Assembly (NCBI RefSeq): GCF_003711515.1
Contig: NW_021167079.1
Location: 919,471-983,470 of the forward strand
Length of the DNA: 64,000 bases
Source of the DNA: Sodiomyces alkalinus F11
Taxonomy: Eukaryota; Ascomycota; Sordariomycetes; Glomerellales; Plectosphaerellaceae
Direction: 5' to 3'
In this document: piece by piece, positions 12,457-24,672 of the stretch
Position numbering within the stretch: position 1 is the first letter of the stretch
Layout of the letters: each line of letters starts with the position of its first letter
Notes under the pieces: generated by a model
Databases searched by the model: none
What the model saw: the letters and a program-made list of their open reading frames with translations, nothing else
Told to the model about the DNA's origin: nothing
Position numbers and translations under genes: made by a program

Positions 12457-13990
12457 GTATACTGAAGAGTGCCGAGGGAAACTTGTTGGACTGGTGCCGG
12501 GGTAAATCTCCGCTGCCGCGTGGTGCGCAGATGATTTGGAACTTCCAGGGTCGTCCGTTACCCAGTACCTCGGGGCCATAATATACCGCACGACCACCCT
12601 ATGATCGTCGACATCAGCGACGGAAAAGGGCTGCGAGTTGTATCCGTCCTCATCACGGCGATCATGGACCCATGGTGGCACGCGCCATGTCGCTTCCGCT
12701 TTGCGTGGCTGGCTACCGGGTTGGAAAGTTGGATAAGATGATGGGGTTCATGGAAGTGGTGTATATTATATATGCGATCGATGATATTCGTACATACCAT
12801 AAGGTAGTCGTAATATGCGTTGTGATTTTGTAATCTAGCAGCTTCCCTAAGGTACTTGAGTCATAGTTTTTTGCGACTTGGCTGACCCTGGGCTTTTTGT
12901 CCAAATTCCCAAGTCATTGTGCCATAGCAATCGGGGCACGACGGTAGTATGCTATAGTGTATAGGAGAGAAAGGGAAGAAATGCCAGGTAAACAGAAGAC
13001 CAAAAAAAAAAAAGTGAATAGAAAAGTCCCACCTCTGTTGTCTCGTGATGTTGATCCGAGTGGACTTGGGTGGACTTGGGTGGACTTGGGATGGAGAACA
13101 GGACCCGCTCAGGTACGCATTACAGGTACCACGGGCCAAAGTGCCTGATACGATTTGCGATGGGAATAATTAGGTAGGTACACAAGCTACCTTGACACGG
13201 CTACGATGCTAGGTGAAGTCACTTCCACCGACGGAATGGTCATACCTCTAAAAAGTCGAGGTAGCGACTTTGGTCTTCGTATTGAATTAACAAGATGGTT
13301 CACCCAACAATTTCTTGAATACGAAGAAGGTACGGAAGGTACATTCCAGCTACCCTTCCGGGCCTTTAATCACAGTGGTAGGGAAATGGGGCAGTAGTAC
13401 CAGAAGCGGTGTAGCCAGGAGTTGACTTTGTTCCGTTCTTACGGTACCCCTTTCGTCACTCACCGAAATATGCAGAATGAATCGTCGGCGCCTGGCATTT
13501 TAGCTCCCAACTTCTTCCCACATATGACTTCGTCGACCCCGACAAATCCTGTTCTCCGAACACACACCGCGCCGTAATACACCTTGTTTACACCGGCGTT
13601 ATGTCCCAGGAAGTTTCAATCGGCTAGTCGCCGTCGTCATAGGGGCGATTATTGCCGCCAATGAAGACCTTGGATTTCCCCATTTGACGATCCCACTGGT
13701 TTGACTGGGGATAGTCTTTCAAAGGTTCTTTTCCTTTATCTTTTCTCTCGTTCGCCGCAGTCTGGTGAGGTGATCTCTGTGAGGCTATAAGAGCCAGGGA
13801 CGTGGTCACTGTCAGTCTTTTATGCTGACGCACGTTTGTCATCTTCACCTTATCCATCGCCTGCCGCCATCTGCGTCGTTTAATGCCCAGGTTTTTGATC
13901 TTCAAGTGATACCAAGGCAGCCCAGTCATAGTTTTTCTTTTCTTTTTTCTTTTTCTTTTTGTCGCCAAAAGCTCGACAGTTCAGTCCATC
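12457..13990. other. Intergenic, no gene seen
   Basis: No supported gene. An 11-base unit (GGTGGACTTGG) is repeated about three times at 13058-13091. A pyrimidine-rich tract at about 13930-13960 precedes the inositol oxygenase start and resembles promoter CT tracts of fungi. Confidence 0.5.
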
Positions 13991-14971
13991 ATGGTCACGG
14001 CAGCAAGGCTCTTCTTCCACACAGGCCCCGTCGGCGGGCAGGCCCTCGAGGCGACGGAAGACCTCATCGACGAAGTCAACATGATCAAAGGCAAGAAGCC
14101 CACGATGATGGCGAAGAAATACCCACGAGCAGCTACCGAGACGGCCTCCCACCTGGAGTCCCGGTTCGACGCCGACAAGGACAAGACAATGTTCCGGCAA
14201 TACACGGAAGCATGCGAGCGAGTCAAGTCATTCTACGCAGAGCAGCACCGAAAGCAAACCGTCGACTTCAACCTCGCAGCGCGGGAAAAGTTCGCCATCG
14301 ACGACACGTCGCCGCCGCGCGACGAGATGACCATCTGGGAAGCCATGGAGAAGCTCAACACGCTGGTGGACGAGTCGGACCCGGACACGGAGCTGTCGCA
14401 GATCCAGCACCTCCTGCAGACGGCCGAGGCGATGCGACGCGACGGCAAGCCCCGCTGGATGCAGGTCACGGGTCTGGTGCACGACCTGGGCAAGCTGCTC
14501 TACTTCTACGGCGCCGAGGGCCAGTGGGACGTCGTGGGCGACACGTTCCCCGTGGGGTGCGCCTTTGACGACCGCATTGTCCTGCCCGAGACGTTCTCTG
14601 CCAACCCGGACGCGTCGCACCCGGTCTACTCGACCCAGTTTGGCATGTACGCGCCTGGGTGCGGGGTTGCGAAGCTGCTTATGAGCTGGGGACACGATGA
14701 GTACATGTACCAGGTGTGCGCGCGCCAGTCGCGGCTGCCGAGGGAGGCTCTGGCCATGATTCGGTACCATTCTTTCTACGCGTGGCACCGCGAGGGGGCG
14801 TATCACGAGTTTATGCGCGAGGGCGACCAGGAGCTGCTGGATGCTGTTCGGGCGTTTAACCCTTATGATCTGTACAGCAAAAGCGACGATGCGCCTACTG
14901 TGGAGGAACTGAAGCCGCATTACCTTGAGTTGATTGATGAGTTTTTCCCTCAAAGGGTTATTAGGTGGTGA
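13991..14971 (+). CDS. Myo-inositol oxygenase
   Basis: An intron-free gene for 326 residues. The enzyme is a di-iron oxygenase that opens myo-inositol to D-glucuronate in the cytosol. The conserved core is clear: LVDESDPDTE, QIQHLLQTAEA, GLVHDLGK, VVGDTFPVGC, MSWGHDEYMY and MIRYHSFYAWH. The six iron ligands of the mammalian enzyme align with His140, His164, Asp165, His235, His260 and Asp293, so it should be active. The N-terminal 90 residues are less conserved, as usual. The ATG at 13991 follows a CT-rich leader and gives the expected length. No other inositol or glucuronate gene lies next to it. Confidence 0.96.
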   Translation: MVTAARLFFHTGPVGGQALEATEDLIDEVNMIKGKKPTMMAKKYPRAATETASHLESRFDADKDKTMFRQYTEACERVKSFYAEQHRKQTVDFNLAAREKFAIDDTSPPRDEMTIWEAMEKLNTLVDESDPDTELSQIQHLLQTAEAMRRDGKPRWMQVTGLVHDLGKLLYFYGAEGQWDVVGDTFPVGCAFDDRIVLPETFSANPDASHPVYSTQFGMYAPGCGVAKLLMSWGHDEYMYQVCARQSRLPREALAMIRYHSFYAWHREGAYHEFMREGDQELLDAVRAFNPYDLYSKSDDAPTVEELKPHYLELIDEFFPQRVIRW

Positions 14972-16916
14972 GGTGGGGGCAACGGTATACCCTGCTATGG
15001 CGTTTGGTTCTATTTCCCCACTCCTAATATTTCGTCCTCTACCGCATGTTAATAGGTCAGGACGCTTCGTGTTACTGGCACGAAAACTTTGCAATTCCCT
15101 GACCAAATGAGAGAAACAAGAGATGCAGGCCCATCGTCAGACACTGGACTCAAAACTTGGTCCGCATCCCTGACCTTAGTACTGAGTAAGCACTAGTGAG
15201 GAATAAGAAAAAGAAGGGGTTTGGTCTTTGGATTGAAACCCTGTCACGTGAGACGGTAAAGGACGATAAGCATCGTCGGCAAAGCACGCAAAAATCGATC
15301 GACCCAGAGACAAATTCATCTTGGCAACAAACTGCGCCGCACCGAATTCCCCAATGCCGGGAAAAGCCAAGCCGGGCAAAACTGGACGAAGGAGCACGAC
15401 CAGCGACCGTGAAGGCCGTGATCCGGGAACCGAAAGCCGGGTTTTCGGAAGAGTGAAACAGGACGAGGAGAACAATAAGATCCGGAAAAGGGGAAGATGA
15501 AGATGAGAAGAAAACAATGTTTTGGCTAAAATGGGCCCGGCCATACGAAGAAGGGAATCTTTATTACTTTGTACTTTTTCCCTCCCGGCGTGTACCGTAT
15601 GTTACGCTGCGAAGAGGACCGCCATGTCGGCGATTCCTTACTACATACTGCTTATTATCCCCTGGGGGTTCGTTCCCGTTTCCTTCATCCGTCACCGTCT
15701 GGACAATCATGGAACTTCCCGTTCTAAAGTGATGCTTAATCAATTTTAGTCAACCTTGGTTCTTCTGATGCGACCCAGCTGGAGGAATGGATCGATGGCC
15801 CTTTTAGCCCCGGAAACTAGAGACGGACTGGAATAAGTCCAATTGCTTCGCCACTTTTACGTCGCCATGGCCTCCTCGCCTGGTCCCCCTTCTTTTCTTC
15901 CCTTTCTCCGATTAGCGGGGAAAGAGAAAGAGATAATATGTATTTACAGTGCAAAATATTGTGTTTGCATTCCGTGACAAGCAAGTAAAAATGAAGATGA
16001 AGCCTTGGACAATAAAAATTCTGATGAAGGCTGACGACGTCAGCCGCCGATCCCCCTGGACTAATGGGCTTGTGTTGCTTGGCTGTCAGGGGCGTAAGAG
16101 CAAGAGATCGGCAATCCAGTGTATTTCATCGCATTTCAACGGAGACACGACTGTCGATCTCGACTTGTCCATCACAGATAATGCATAAGGTAGCTTTAAT
16201 ACCTGTAGGTATCCGTACTCGCAACGCCTTGGTTACGGGATACGTCCCCGTCGCTCTCCGTCCCTCCCCGCCTCGTCACTCGTCACTTCCCTGCTTTCGC
16301 CTTCTCTTGCCTTCAGTTCAGGCCCCCCCCCACTTCCCTTCTTTTCCCAGTTTTGCGTTGCCTCTATCGTTTCATCTTTTGAGTCCGTTCGAAGTACTTC
16401 GAAATTACATAACAAACGTATATGCCCATATTCCTTCCTTTACCAGGGACAGTACATGGCTTAATTCTTCTGACCGGCCTCACTCTTAGTCTCTCCTTCC
16501 TCAACACTACGTTTCCATTCTCTTCGACTCTTTGGCCCTTCGTCTCTTCGACCACACATTCGCTACCTTAATATTCCGCCCTTCTCCTTTGACTGTTCCT
16601 ACTATTCCTTTCCTTTCCATCTTTCTTTGAATCTTCCCATTTCCTTCGGGAACCCCTTTCTTACCTAGTCATTTTAGTATAGCGTCGTCCCGAGCTAGGA
16701 GCCGTTCCAACGGTCAACCGTTGCAGAATAAACCCGCCTTGGCGTTCTTCGTTCCTGGGCCCCTGCTTGTTCATGCGCACACCTTGCCCCGGGCCGAGGG
16801 CCAGCTAATAAGAAACGATCGCATGAAATCTAGATATCCTCCACGAAGGCGGAGTTGGTAGATCACGATCTTTTGGGTTTTGTTTCGACCCCAAGACCGA
16901 CTACTTCCCGGCCACC
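14972..16916. other. Intergenic, no gene seen
   Basis: About 1.9 kb with only short, motif-free frames. The second half (16240-16660) is strongly pyrimidine-rich on the + strand, as expected for the promoter and leader of the CAS1-type gene that follows. Confidence 0.55.
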
Positions 16917-19793
16917 ATGGAGTCGCTCTTCTCGAGGCTTCTCCGCATCGTCGCTGGCGCTCTGTTCGTCCTGATCATCGCCCACCGCACGTTTCTTTTC
17001 CATCATGATGACCCCTACCGCTGTCGTCCGGTGCTCAACTCGGGTTACTGGGCTGATCCCCCAGACGAGAACGGCAGTCGTGCACCTTTCGAAAACTGGC
17101 GAGTCGATGGCTGCCTCCTTCACCAATACTCTTCGGAAGACATCCGTCAGTGCTTCCAAGGCCGTTATGCCTTGTTTGGTGGCGACTCGACCACGCGCCA
17201 GGTCGCCTTTGGTCTCGGTCGTTTGGTATGTCACGTTCCTTATCTACTCCCCATACAATAGAATAATAGTAGTGTATACTATACTGTACAGCACTGCGCG
17301 AGATCCAGTGTACCGCTTTTCCCAGTCTCGACAGCCCCCGTCGTTTGCCACAGTCGTCACCTTGGCAAAGTAAAGAGTCTTTTAACTGATCTTGCCGTCC
17401 TTCTCCAACAGCTCGAACGCGATGAGGCCGTCTGGCAGCATAAGCACATGGACATCCACCGCTCCTTCAACCTGACATACCACGGCGTCCAGATCCAGCA
17501 GCACTGGAATCCTTACCTCAAGATCGCCGGCGAAGAACCTTACGAGGCTTTCGGTGAGCAGGTCGAACTTATTGGTCGGGAACACAAGAACCCGCCCACA
17601 TCCTTCGACGACCAGGAGGGCCCCGCCCTCGTCATGCTGGGCGTCGGCGCCTGGTTCACGAAACCGAGCAATGGCTACGAAGATCCCGTGGAGGCCGAGG
17701 CCGAGACCATGCGCAACGTCTCCGATGCCATTGGCAACAGGCGGGACTGGCTCAGGGAGCCCATGCATCCCATCGATGGCATCGGTAACCAGGTCTTCTT
17801 CGCTCCGCCATCTGGACCTTACTACACCGGTGACGACGCCGAGAAACGCAAAGAACGCCTCGCTATGGGTAGTAAGGTCAAGGAGATTCAAAACTGGATG
17901 GCCACCGATATCTCTGAAGGCGACTATAACCTCGACCTGGCTTGGGCCCTTGCTGGCACCGTCGAGGACCAGAACGACACCTTTGTTGATCCCCATGGCA
18001 CCGGCTTCCACGTCACTGACGGCGTCGCGGAAACCAAGGCCAACATCTTGTTGAACCTGCGCTGCAACGCCGTCCTCGACCGCATCCAGGGGTACCCATA
18101 CACTCGCACCTGTTGTACCGACTACGGCAATAAGAACCTGACACAGACCATCCTCGTCGCCGCCGGCATGATCTACCTAACCGCCTGCGTCCTTTTCGAC
18201 ACTGCCAACCTCGTTGTGACGCGTCAAGGGAAGCCCCGAGTCGGTTGGTCCTGGCTCGGCATGGACACCGGCGCCTTCGTCATGGCCGTGCTGATGTGCT
18301 TCTACGCCGACCGCACCCAACTGTTCGCCAAGAAGGAGAAGAACTGGTCGTGGACCGACTTCATCGTCTTCTCCGTACCCTCTATCATCCTCGCCCTCAT
18401 CACCATCCGCAAGTCTAAGCCGCCCCCTCCCCGCCGTGGGGGTGCCGATAACCCGGCCGCCGTCGACCCGACCAAGCAAGCCGACCAGCCATTCCTCTCC
18501 CGTGAGCAGACCGACGAGTGGAAGGGCTGGATGCAGGCCCTCATCCTCATCTATCACTGGACCTCGGCCAAACACTCGTCCAGCATCTACATTTTCGTCC
18601 GCCTTTGCGTCGCCGCCTACCTCTTCCAAACCGGATACGGACACACCACCTATTTCCTCAAGAAGAAGGATTTCTCCTTCCACCGCGTGGCCTCCGTCCT
18701 GCTTCGCCTCAACCTTCTCCCGTGTACACTGATCTACTTCATGAACACGGACTACATGTTCTACTACTTCTCGCCGCTGTGTAGCTTCTGGTTCCTCATC
18801 GTCTACCTGACGCTCGCCGTCCGGAACAAATCCAACGACGACACGCAGTTCGTCCTCGCCAAGACCTGCATCTCGGCCGTGCTGGTCGCTGTCACCATGC
18901 TCGCCACCCCTCTGAACCGCTGGGCCTTCTGGGTCCTGCGAACCGTCTTCCACATCCAGTGGAGCGTCCAGGAGTGGGAGTATCGCGTCGCCCTGGACCT
19001 CTTCGTTGTCTACACCGGCATGCTGGCAGCCCTGGCCTACGTCAAGTTGAAGGAGGACGTCCGCGCTCCTCTGCGCTGGGCGATGGCTCTTCTCGGCTCG
19101 GCCGTCATTGGCGGTTACTCATACGCCTCCGTGTCCGTGTCCGTCGCCGACTACAGGCACTGGCACCCGTACACCGCCTTCGTGCCCATTTTTGCTTTCA
19201 TCGCCGTGCGCAACGTCTCGGGCCCTGTGCGGAACTACTACTCTGCCGCCATGGCCTGGCTCGGCAAGTGCTCGCTTGAGACCTACACGCTGCAGTTCCA
19301 CATGTTCCTGGCCGCCGATACCAAGGCCGTCTTGCTCGTCGACGGCCTGTTTGGGGGCGGCGACTACACCATCTTGGGCGATCGCTGGCGCTCGCTCGTG
19401 GTGGTCGTCCCCGTCTTCATCTGGGTGAGCTCCATCACTGCGACGGCGACGGGACATCTCGTCAAGCTTCTGTTGACTACTCCCACGCCGCCGGACAATG
19501 GCGGACATCACGCCTCTCCCGACTCATCGACGGCGGCGGATCTTGAGAAGAACGAGGAGGGGTTTGAAGACGATTCGCGTGCTGGTTTGCTTGGTGCTTC
19601 TCGATCCGCCGTCTCGCGATGGCGCCGCACCAAGTACATCCCCACCATGCGGTCCATTGCCTACTCGCCCCAGGCGCGTATCGTCCTCATTTTTCTCATC
19701 ATGTGGTTCCTCAACCTCATTCAGTCGATCCCGGATCGGACTGTCCCTGACGGATACACTCCGACCAACGCCGTCAAGGCGCAATCTGGGTGA
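16917..19793 (+). CDS. CAS1-type membrane O-acetyltransferase
   Basis: Two exons (16917-17225 and 17412-19793, intron of 186 bases) give 896 residues. The ATG has a strong CACCATGG context. An N-terminal signal-anchor helix is followed by a lumenal SGNH/PC-esterase-like region with GDS at residues 89-91 (Ser91 the presumed nucleophile). A many-helix acyltransferase domain follows (roughly residues 220-720), as in Cryptococcus Cas1p and human CASD1, which acetylate glycans in the Golgi. The residue where the family's second catalytic motif (DxxH) would place His reads D306-G-V-A309, so that His may be absent or displaced. The target glycan is unknown. A C-terminal hydrophobic helix lies near residues 855-875. 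Confidence 0.85.
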
Positions 19794-20957
19794 AGGAGAT
19801 CCGGGTAGTAAGAACAACAATGGCGGCGTCATACGAAATTATTTGACTAGGAAACGTGACACAGCACTGCTGGATGGGTCTGGAGTACACGCATCTAGCT
19901 TTGGATTGTTTGATTCATTTCTCCCGTTACTTTACACCATTGGGTTTTGGGGCGGCGTAGCGGCTTGGATGGTTCGGGTACTATGGACGTGTAACATAAA
20001 AAATAATGAGCGACTGCATAGATTCTTTTGAGTGTTCTTGGTTATTTTGTGATCTTACTGGCGCTGCTCCACGAGGACGTTTTGTTACCACAATATGTCA
20101 TAATAACATGCAAGGTGTTGCTTATACCTCGTGAGGATGGATCCCTCGATAGTTCATAGATGTCACTGAATCTTCCGTAAATTCTGCATACTGTAGACAT
20201 TAGCTGATGACACAGTACGCCATGCATTGGCAGATGGGTAACACTCTAGAGGAATATGAGAGTGGCTTTATTTCACAGGACGATGAAAACAATGTAAATC
20301 TGGGCTTTTTTATAAAAAGAAAGTTGTAAGAAAGTTGTAAGTCTTGTCAGAATGGCAGAATGGCAATTTTTGGTGCGAGGCCCTTTTCATCCAAGAATAT
20401 GAAAACGGATCATACGCTTAACTTGGGTCCTAGAGAGCAGTGTGACAAGCCCATCTGTCGAAGAGGAGAGAGAACACGGTCGGGAAAACATAAATAGGAT
20501 TGGATATGAAAAAAAAAAATTGGCAACTGCCTGTATTCTAGGGAAGCAAAAGGGAAACTCAATGTACAAGACAACAAAACCCGTTCCCTGCAACCCGACG
20601 AGGTAAAGCAGCATTACTGACTGACAGAGAGATCAACGCAACTGTACACGGGACTCAGGTGCTGGACACCCCCCTTTCGTTTTCGTTTCCCCATCTGCAG
20701 CCGGGAAGGTGAGGGTTACTTACTCTTCCCAGCTCCAAATATCCCAGTCTCGAAAATGTGAGGGATGTCTGAGAGGTAGAGGTAGAAGAACTCCGACGGG
20801 TGGAAAAAAAAAAAGCAACTCCAGCTATTCCCCCCCTCGCCGCAAGAATAATTTTTCCCCCCGTTTCCTTCTATAGTCTCGAGAGCGCGACGCTGTGGAA
20901 ACAGTCTTTCCCCCTTTCACCCAACCCCCCGATCTCGACAACAGCGATAGGACGCGG
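19794..20957. other. Convergent intergenic stretch
   Basis: This stretch lies between the 3' ends of the CAS1-type gene and the E2 gene. No coding potential with a family match was seen. It presumably holds both 3' UTRs. Confidence 0.6.
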
Positions 20958-22512
20958 CTATAGAAGAAGCTGGAGAGGGTTCTCAAGCACCTTCTTGAGC
21001 TCCTTCAGGTACTCGGCGCCGACGGCACCGTCGACGACGCGGTGGTCGAAGCTGCCGGTGATCTTGATCTGGTCGTCCCACTCGACGCCGGTGGAGCCGT
21101 CGTCGTTCTCGGCGGGGACGGCGACCTTCTTGGTGCTGCCGATGGCGAGGATGGTGGACTGGGGCGGGTTGATGATGGCGGAGAAGTGGTCGACGGCGGG
21201 GTTCATGCCCATGTTGGAGATGGAGATGGAGCCGCCCTGGTACTGCTCGGGCTTGAGCTTGTTGTCGCGGGCCAGCGCGGCGAGGGCCTTGACCTGGGCC
21301 GAGATGGACTCGAGCCCGCGGGCCTCGACGCCGGTGACGATCGGGGTGATGAGGCCGGTCGGGGTGGCGACGGCGACGGAGACGTCGACGGTCTTGTGCT
21401 GCCGGATGACGTCGCCGCGCCACGAGGCGTTGACCTGCGGCACCTTGCGCGAGGCCACGGCGATGGCCTTGATGAGGAAGTCGTTGACCGAGAGCTTGTA
21501 GCTGCCCTCGCTGGCGGCGTTGAGGGCGGCGCGGAGCTTGAGGAGCTTGCTGACGGAGATGGAGCTGGTGACGAAGAAGTGCGGGCTGTTCTGCACGGAT
21601 TCCTGCAGGCGCGAGGCGATCACCTTGCGCATGCCGCTGATGGGCACGTCCTCGTAGGTGGCGCCGGGGGCGGAGGCGGCGGTGGCAGGCGAGGCGACGG
21701 CCTTCTTGACGTCCTCCTCGGTGATCTTACCGCCCTTTCCGGTGCCCTGGACGTCGTCCACCTTGATGCCGTTCTCCCTGGCGAGGCGGATGGCGGCCGG
21801 GGTCGCGTTGGGGTGGCGGTCAAGGGAAGGCTCGAGGAGGCCGCCGGTCGACTGGGAAGCGGGCTCGGGTTCGGGCGCGGGGGTAGGGGCGGGCGCGGGC
21901 TGGGAGCTGCTGAATTCGGTCTTCTCCTCCTTCGCGGCGGGCTTGGGGGCGTCGCCTCCGGCATCGGCGGCGGTAAAGCCCTCGAAGGAGCTGACATCGG
22001 TGCCTTCCTCGACGAGAACAGCAATCGGCTAGACGAAGGTTATTCAGTTAGATGAATTGTTCTCGAGATTGCCAGTGTATTGAAGAGAAGGAGCGGATGA
22101 GGTAGAACGGGAGAGAGATATAAAGGGGGGGGGAGGGGAAAAAAAGGGAAAAAAAGAAAGAAAAAAGAAAAAAGAAAGAAGAAAAAAAGAGAAAGTTGCA
22201 TACGCTGCCAACGGGGACGTCCTTCTCGCCAGTCTCCTTCAAAAGCTTCGCAACGACACCCTCCTCTTGGAACTCAAAGTCCATCTGGGCCTTGTCGGTC
22301 TCAATCTCAACAAGCACCTCACCGGGCGCGATGGTATCGCCGGGCTTCTTCTGCCAAGCGCCAATACCGCCGGCCGTCATGGTAGGCGATAGCGCCGGCA
22401 TCTTGATGACAGTGTGCGGCGGATACGAGGCGTAGAGGCGGATCGTCTGATAGAGGCCATTCCGGAGGAGACCCTGGGAGAGGGCACCCCTTCGTAGTAC
22501 GGTGGAAATCAT
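20958..22512 (-). CDS. LAT1: Pyruvate dehydrogenase E2, dihydrolipoamide acetyltransferase
   Basis: Two exons (22512-22204 and 22028-20958; intron 22029-22203, pyrimidine-rich on the coding strand) give 459 residues, the usual size for the fungal enzyme. An N-terminal presequence of about 30 residues targets mitochondria. The lipoyl domain carries Lys74 in ETDKAQM. An Ala/Pro-rich linker follows, then the peripheral subunit-binding domain ([17 protein letters not shown]...GTGKGGKIT). The C-terminal catalytic domain ends with the family motif SFDHRVVDG, giving His432 and Asp436. The protein forms the core of the pyruvate dehydrogenase complex and transfers the acetyl group to CoA. The single lipoyl domain matches fungi. 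All key residues are present. Confidence 0.97.
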
Positions 22513-24672
22513 TCTGAGAGATGGGGGGAGGGAGAAAAGGGGTTGAAGGATTAGGAGAAAGGTGTCCTTGGGGAGAAAGAGGTCCAAAAGAGACCGGCGT
22601 AAAAGAATCGAAAAGGCAAAGGGGAACGTCGAAACAAAGACCTTGGAATAAGAGTCGTTCTTTGCTTCGTACAACAGCCGCCCAAAAGCAATTGAAGACG
22701 AATTGGGGATGGCGAAACAACAAAAACGGAAGGGGGCGAAGAAGGCGGCGCGGGATTATTGTTTCGTGATGGTTTGCGTCGAGGAGACGGAAGGTTTAAT
22801 GTTGGGGGTGGATTTTTTGCGTTGAGCTCCGTTGTCCGATGGAGCTAATCACGCTAAGCCTGTTAGGGCATTAGTGCGGCTCGACAAAAAGGGCGGATTG
22901 AAAATTTGAGTGGACCCGGACGGGATGGCGGACCCTCCAGTCGCGAATTGATTTAGAGGATTTGGTGGGGCTGTCACGTGATGTCGATTTTACCTTGTGC
23001 CGCTGTGTGCTTTGTAATGCTATACCCGTGGTTATACCCGCTGTACGCTGTGCTGTTCTTACTCCAGTCCCTGGAGCCACGATGCATGGAATCGAGGGAA
23101 ACAGAAAAAGGAAAAAAAAAACAAAGGCCGACCATCCCAACGGTGCGAAAAAGAAGAGAAGAAGACAACGTCCTTTATGACAGTGAGAGTGTGCGAGGCA
23201 TGGCAAGCCAACGAAAACCGATACGACGCCCAAAACCATGGGCTCGTGAGGATACACCAACCACATCATCCGAACAGTAGGTAATCACAGATGATATACC
23301 ACCTAGGGGCCAAAGAGCGGCCTTTTTCTTGCTACTCAAATTGAAGTAGGTGTTGCTGTTGCCAACACCCATAATTTGCGAGGTTAGATCCAGCTTGTAG
23401 CAGGAGAGGAACCAAAAACTACTCGACTCCTGGAAGAACTCGCATCTGTCATTGTCGAAACCAAGCTTGCCGTCTCCCAGGGAGGCAAAACGAGACATCC
23501 ACGAAGCCGCCACCACCGCCCGCTGCCTGGGAGCAAAAAAGAGTCTAGGTACCTATAAAACAGTAAGAGACACATTCTAATTAACTTTAGAGTCGCTGCT
23601 TAAGTTCCCTGTGGCGGTTACGACATGCGTGTTACCCATGTCTTTGTCTTTCCTCTTACAAGCCTTGAGATTATCTCAGTTGCTCTAGGCTTTTAGAGAA
23701 ACGAGTTGTTCATCAAACCTTCAATCTTGGGCCTGAGACTCTGTACGTATCGGTACGTTTCGACGATACCCGGGAAACTTTGTGGCTTCAACTTTTTGGT
23801 TACGAATTTTGGCTACAAGGGGAGGGTATACCTCGAAACCACAGCCTCAGCTTCATAAAGTGTTACATTTCTTCACACGTACATGTTACTGAGCATAGAG
23901 TACTCGATACCCAAACGGGATGAAGGCCCACCGTAAGACTCGTGGTGTCGATACAACTTTCAACTATTTGGTTACTCCAGGATGAGGTACCTTAGGTAAG
24001 GCAATTAATTACCTACCTTACCTTACCTTAAGGTACCTTGGGTACCAAATTCCACACTCAGCCAAGGCTGACAGGTACGTATGTACTAATTAGTTTCAGG
24101 GCATTCTTAGATAAGCTGTCCGCACAGACCCCATATCAATCCACGCCACCTCTCACGTCCTCCACTTCCTTCCCCATCTCGCACTCATATTAGGCACACG
24201 TTGTGTCCTCCTCAACTCGCCTCCACCCACCCCCTGGTCCAAGACAAGCTTGTCAGCGTCCTTGTTAACCACTCACAGGCATTTGCATCGGTCGTCCTAA
24301 CGTGCCAGGGGGGTCTCCATCCTTTTTCCAGAAATTGACGAGACCCGTTCCGGGCATTCATCATTGTTGGCCAGATTTCTAGGCTCCGAAGAATCGACCT
24401 CTCGACCTCTCCTTGGAGCTTCTTTCGACCATCAACGCATCGTCCTTGACCTCTTTTTCCCTTGCCAATGCTCTCTGGGGAAGCATAGATTTTTTTTTTA
24501 CTGCCTTCAGTCTTTCTTTTTCTTTTTCTTCTTCCTTTACTTAATCGTTTCCTTCCGGCTTTCTCGATTGGAATACCTATCGCGTTCCTCCGCATCCTGC
24601 ATCCAGCTCCTCTACCACGCCGCCATCGTAATCAACACAACGGATGGCAGCTAGACTTCGCTGCGCTCCGCC
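22513..24672. other. Divergent promoter region between E2 and Sec7
   Basis: About 2.2 kb shared upstream of two divergent housekeeping genes. No gene is supported. A dense cluster of TTACCTACCTTACCTTACCTTAAGGTACCTT-type motifs lies at about 23988-24045. A minus-strand frame at 23516-23175 has some protein-like composition but no recognisable motif. Confidence 0.5.

Noticed and set aside
23175..23516. Minus-strand frame with some protein-like sequence
   Set aside because: Short, no signal peptide or motif, and no convincing exon partner; left as unassigned.
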